Below the pieces are notes generated by a model. It was not told the origin of the DNA. It made no database searches and saw nothing but the letters and a program-made list of their open reading frames with translations. The translations under genes were made by a program, and so were the position numbers. From Phallusia fumigata (Eukaryota; Chordata; Ascidiacea; Phlebobranchia; Ascidiidae), in assembly GCA_008931825.1 (NCBI GenBank), contig QXVZ01030564.1:1-28245 (forward strand): a stretch of 28,245 nt of DNA. The letters are read 5' to 3'. Shown here one piece after another: positions 12,001 to 18,000 of this stretch. How positions within the stretch are numbered: position 1 is the stretch's first letter; every line of letters begins with the position of its first letter.

Positions 12001-15000
12001 ATCCAACCAATGGAGAAATCGTTTACAAAGGGACAGCATCAGAGAGGCTTAATGTCGGAGATCGTGCAAATGTTCGTTGCAATAAAGGTTATCGCACAAA
12101 TACAGAAGTGGTGTTTTGCGACCCACATGGATGGTCAGTTTCGTCGCCAACTTGTGATCGTAAGTTTGCAAAGTTAGCGTCAAACACTGGTTGGTTGAAA
12201 AACGACATGACAGTTGCAGTGTGGTTATTGATTTCATAAATGCAACATCTTGCATTTCTACTGGCAAAATATTCGTTTGAGCGAACAATATATGCAAAGT
12301 TTAATTTTAGTTAGGTTTTGTGGCTTTAACTGTGTGACGGGNTGTTTATTCACCCTCAGTGCGACGAAACAAAGCATCTACCAGAGAAGTTTGAAAAAAC
12401 CATTACTTGTTTGCCTGGAATGTTATGGACAAGCGATTTCACGTCATACCACTGCGTTGAGTCATCGACAGGTAAAGATTTATTCTGCAATTTTCCTTGT
12501 GACAAACATCTCACAAGGATAAGGAGATCTGAAGCAACGACTTAATCGGTTACTCGAGTTGAGTGACTTTAAGTCATGAGCGTGTGAAGATTTGGCAAAA
12601 AGTAGAAAAAGAAACGACGCAACAAGACATAGACCAGGGATTGACAAACTTTTGAACGCAACGTGTCAGTTTAGGAATTACTTCGAAAGCTTAATGACTT
12701 CACGTGCCATGTTGGGGAATTCATATGTTTCAAGGCTTAATAGGCAAATCGTTACAACGCGCTCTCTGTAGCCCGTTGCTGCATTTGCACTGGACTTGAC
12801 GTTAAAAAACAAACAGGTCGTTCAATTCGGCTTAAAACTGTATTAAAATATGAACTCGTGAATCACTTGGCGTGCCATGAATAATCACCTCGCGTGCCAG
12901 GGATTGCCAACCCCTGACATTGACCTTAGACAAGCCATAGAACTTCCATATTCTCAATGCATGTTACAACAGTACCTATCGAACCAAACGTTTTTTAGTC
13001 AGTATTAGGCAACCAACTAGTAGATCGAAAACAGCCACATAACGTATCGACTTTCGTAACGGCTCTGACATGTTGAAAGCCTCAAACATATGACACAGCT
13101 CCTGTTATCAAATACTGTTGTCAACAACCACTGGGATTTGATACTGCCTGCTGGTCCAATAAGCTCCACTGCCGAATCCTAACTGTTTTGGTTGAGAAAA
13201 AAACAACTTTAGTTTCCTTGAACCTAACTGCATTTTTCTTTTTTTGAAGCTCCCGAAACCACAACAAGCGTTATGTCAACCACGTCAACTACCCCGCCTA
13301 CCACGGTCGCATCTATTCTTGCATCAACTGAACTTCCATTGTCTGATCTTGGTATGTAAATTAGCAGCACCACTAGGTAGGTTGGTAGAGTTGCCAAGTG
13401 ATGATTACTATCACTTTCTATACCGTTTTTTTTCGTTTTTTCTTTTTTCAAGAAACTGTTCCAATCTTGTTGTCTGCTATGGGTAAAGTAGTCAATAATA
13501 CAAAAAATCGAATTAACCTGATCGATGTTCTGGCAGCATGTGGCATAAATCAGAAAGGTCAACTTCTGGAGTTGGGTATTCGATAAACTCATATTGACCT
13601 GTATGAATCGGAAATCTCTTTTGCAACTTAAATTATAAAGAGCAACACATCTTTTTTCCTAAAATCCCCTAAAAGTTTCCAAAAAATTAAAAACATAAAC
13701 ATAAATCAGTTAAAACATTTTCAGGCAACTGTCCATCTCCAAGAAATAGCGAGCATCTTTCGTACTTTCGAATTCCCAGCGGCGTGAGAATGTTTATGTT
13801 CCGTTGCAAGAGCACAGGCTTCCGGCTGATCGGAAACAAGCTTGTTGCATGCCGGGATGACGGAGAGTGGGACATACCTACACCGGAGTGTAAATGTAAG
13901 ATTTGTTCTTGTGTAAATGCGTATTTGTATGCATTTGCATTTGACATTTATAGCTGTTACATGAAGCAACCGCAGGGTTTGGTCTCTCCCTGATTGATTG
14001 TCTTCAATGAACCACGGGGCCAAGTTTTTATTGCTCGGTATTTTAAAATTAAGCCTAACTTATAGGTTTATCAAGCCTAGACTGAAAAATGAGCCAGCAC
14101 GGTCAGAAAGCGACCCACCAACCAGTTTCAGTCGGTTACATCCATTGACACCGTTGAAAGATACTTCATCCCCCCAACAATTGCTTGAAAAATGTTATTT
14201 TTATCTCGTGTGTTTCTCAACCATCCTTTTTTTTCCAGCCACGAGAAATGGCGCATTGTGATGTAACCAGAGTGCATAGTGACATCATCATTAAAGCACA
14301 ATTTATCATCTTGCGAACTTTGTTTTGTTTTAACTGCCTGATTTTCGCAATTTACTGCAGTGGCATACATTGGTCGACGTCAAGCAAAATACATGTGAAA
14401 AAGCGCATAGGCAGCGGGACAATAAAACGTTAAGCATATTAAATAATTCATTTCAAGATACTTCCAGTGGTAAACCCTCTCGCTACAGAACCTTTACAAT
14501 CAGTACCTTTAAAATGGCAATGTGGGCAATAATTGTAAAATGATGAGCTACATTTTTGTTTTTTATCCTCGGTGGGCGGAACAACGCCTGAATGCGTCGT
14601 TCTAATAATAAGCCTGTTTCCCACTTTATGTTATTTGGTTTATGTTCTTGGATTTGAGGGAGATATGGTGACTATAACTTGGTTTATACCTGCAAGTTCC
14701 ACTAGATTGGAGGTTAGAGCAATGTCGTTCAACAATTGACCAACCCGTCTTGCCAACTTGCAACTTTAAAGAAACCCTTTTCAATATGTTTTCCCGTTTG
14801 CGACCAGCAAGGTTCAACTTGATCATTTTGAACCCTGATTCATTCCCGTCACGTGATATTGGTGTCTAATAGAATTACCCAATATAGTTCCTGTGCTGTG
14901 AAATCTGCCGTTAAAACCAATTAATCGGCCAAATGATACCCGTTATGGAAGCTTTAATAAACTTGTTACAGCTAATCCATGCGAAATCTCACCCGATGAA

Positions 15001-18000
15001 CTTCCCGATGGAGTTGGTGTTCTTGGCTTATCAGCAGATCAGCTTAGAAACAAGACTTTCGACCTTGGAATAAATGCAACGTTTTTGGTACTGGCGATTT
15101 AAAAGTTTAAATCTTCAATTTTCCTTATTCCGCATCTTACGGTAAAGTAATAAGAAGAGGATGACGCGTCTACTTCTCATTCTCCAACTATAGTTAACGT
15201 TTTCTGACATTCGCTTACTAACCTAATCAAATCTTCAGCCATACCACAAATCTCAATAAAGGACAAGGACAAATAGAGCTAAATAAAGGATGGTTGGCAA
15301 TCGTACCCAGGACCACATTAGGCCTTTCCGGGCAAAAACGTTAAAAGGCCGTTTTTTTGCCCCGCTTAAATGGTAAAAATACAAAGGTTTTTCATGGGCA
15401 ATGGTTAATACCGCCTTGTTTATCAACAATAAAGCGTTTTTAACAAACTTCCATTTACTCAACCACCCTACATTCTTAATATTGTTCATGTTCTCACTCA
15501 GTAAATTTATGTTGCCACTTCTGGGTTTATACTGTCACAGATTCGTTGTTACAGTNTTTTATCCTCGGTGGGCGGAACAACGCCTGAATGCGTCGTTCTA
15601 ATAATAAGCCTGCGTCCCACTTTATGTTATTTGGTTTATGTTCTTGGATTTGAGGGAGATATGGTGACTATAACTTGGTTTATACCTTCAAGTTCCACTA
15701 GATTGGAGGTTAGAGCAATGTCGTTCAACAATTGAACAACCCGTCTTGCCAACTTGCAACAAAAAAAAAAGAAACCCTTTTCAATATGTTTTCCCGTTTG
15801 CGACCAGCAAGGTTCAACTTGATCATTTTGAACCCTGATTCCTTCCCGTCACGTGATATTGGTGTCTAATAGAATTACCCAATATAGTTTCTGTGCTGTG
15901 AAATCTGCCGTTAAAACCAATTAATCGGCCAAATGATACCCGTTATGGAAGCTTTAATAAACTTGTTACAGCTAATCCATGCGAAATCTCACCCGATGAA
16001 CTTCCCGATGGAGTTGGTGTTCTTGGCTTATCAGCAGATCAGCTTAGAAACAAGACTTTCGCCTTTGGAACAAATGCAACGTTTTTGGTACTGGCGATTT
16101 AAAATTTTAAATCTTCTTCAATTTTCCTTGTTCCGCACCTTATCTTAGTAGTTAAGTAATAAGAAGAGGATGACGCGTCTACTTCTCATTCTCCAACTAT
16201 AGTTAACGTTTTCTGACATTCGCTTACTAACCTAATACAATCTTCAGCCATACCACCCACTTACTAGTTTGTGAACCTTCATCCCCCTCTATCAATCACT
16301 CACTTACTGTGCTTCCCTCAGTCCGTCATATTTACATCCATAAAAACCTATTTTTTTCTCAATTACACATTCACTGAAGTCGTAATTTTATATTTAAGCA
16401 CGCTCATGTTTTGTTCCCGCAGAGGTAGGGTTGCCAACTTTGTTACGCTTCAATAAAGGACACAAAAACTTGAGTGATATTTCATCACGTCTCGAAAACA
16501 CACTTTCAACTAATATTTCGATCTGATGATGATATAAAATAATGGCACTATACTGTTACAAGTTTCTCACATTGATTTCTTTCATAACAAATTACGGCTC
16601 GATTTTGTAAAGGGCGTCATCACTACCTTGTTGCATAATATGTTAAATTTGTCTTGGTCCTTCAAGTCGCAGTTCAGTAACTTAACAAGTCAAAACGATT
16701 TCAAAATAAAGGACAAATAGTGGTATTTAAATTTCAATAAAGGACAAGGACATATAGAGCTAAATAAAGGATTGTCCTTTGAACTAAAGGATGGTTGGCA
16801 ATCCTACCCAGAGGACCACATTAGGCCTTTCCGGGCAAAAATGTTAAAAGGCCGTTTTTTGGCCCCGCTTAGCCTACATGGTAAAAATACAAAAGTTTTT
16901 TATGGGCAATGGTTAATACCGCCTTGTTTATCAACAATAAAGCGTTTTTAATTAAACTTCCATTTACTCAACCACCCTACATTCTTTATATTGTTCATGT
17001 TCTCACTCAGTAAATTTACGTTGCCGCTTCTAGGTTTATACTGTCACAGATTCGTTGTTACAGTGTACAGATCCATCCAAGAAAATTGTTGGTGGGAGTG
17101 AAATCGTTTGCGGGCAAGGCGGAGTTTGGAATCCTCCAATCCAAAACATAACTTGCCTAGGTAAGTTTACTGCGTGTCAAAACATCGACGTATCAAAACG
17201 AAGTATTTGTGGCGCTATTATGGAATGTGTGATGTAGGCTAATTGGTTAGTGGGGGTACTAAAGCGAGCCAAAAGGTGAACACAGATAAAGCCTGGTTTT
17301 GATGATAAAATAAGTCGACTAATTTTCGGTCATAATACGCCAAATATTCACATAAAACTGTGGGTAAAACGATCAAACAGAACATTTGCAATTAACCATA
17401 TGTCCATTGCTAACAATTGCGGGACTTGTTTGTGTGTTTTTTAGGATTTTAAAAGTTGCACTTCAGTGGTAATGTGTTATCAAAACAACACTAAAACTTG
17501 TCATATTTGTTTACAAAAAATAAAGTGTGAAAAGGTTGCAAGTAAATTTAGTGCCCAATTTAACTTGTTGCAGTCAAGTCATGTAAGATTCTACCTTCTG
17601 ATCTTTCTGATGGAATCGAAGTTGTTGGTTTATCGAAACAAGAACTCCTGATGAAGATTTATGAGGTTGGAGATTCAGTGAAATTACAGGTACAAAGTTG
17701 CCTGACAATTCAATACACTACATAGGGCTAGGCGCAAACAAACCACCATTATTTTACCTCCAAAGTTTCAAAATCGGTGCAAAATGTTTTTATGCTTAAC
17801 TAATACTGCCCTTCTAACTTGCTTATACCTACTCGCGTTTTTACATCTTGATTATTAAACCTTTATTTACCCCACTCCTATTCTATTGCATACATGTTAT
17901 GCGTAGTCCTACTTAGTTTTAAACTAACCCCATTGTCAAAAAATTATTGCTACAGTGCACAGAAGGGAAGGAATTAGACGGTGAGCGGCAAGTGTTTTGT

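Larger units (their letters stand above)
14561..17063 (+). repeat. Tandem segmental duplication, ~1 kb unit
   Basis: Unit 1 spans 14561-15556 and unit 2 spans 15557-17063. Both start TTTTATCCTCGGTGGGCGG and run collinearly through the half-CCP exon to TTCGTTGTTACAGT. Divergence is very low apart from a short poly-A difference and a larger extra segment in unit 2 (about 16250-16740) that includes most of a TIR element. The copy junction lies right at the acceptor of the second-half exon, so that exon was not duplicated. The unknown base 15556 sits on the junction. Confidence 0.9.

Noticed and set aside
14185-14433. 82-codon + strand frame after a TTTTCCAG acceptor
   Set aside because: No CCP cysteine spacing, and the frame does not connect in phase with neighbouring exons.
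15933-16148. 71-codon frame over half-exon copy b
   Set aside because: Wrong frame; the phase-1 frame gives the recognisable half-CCP sequence.
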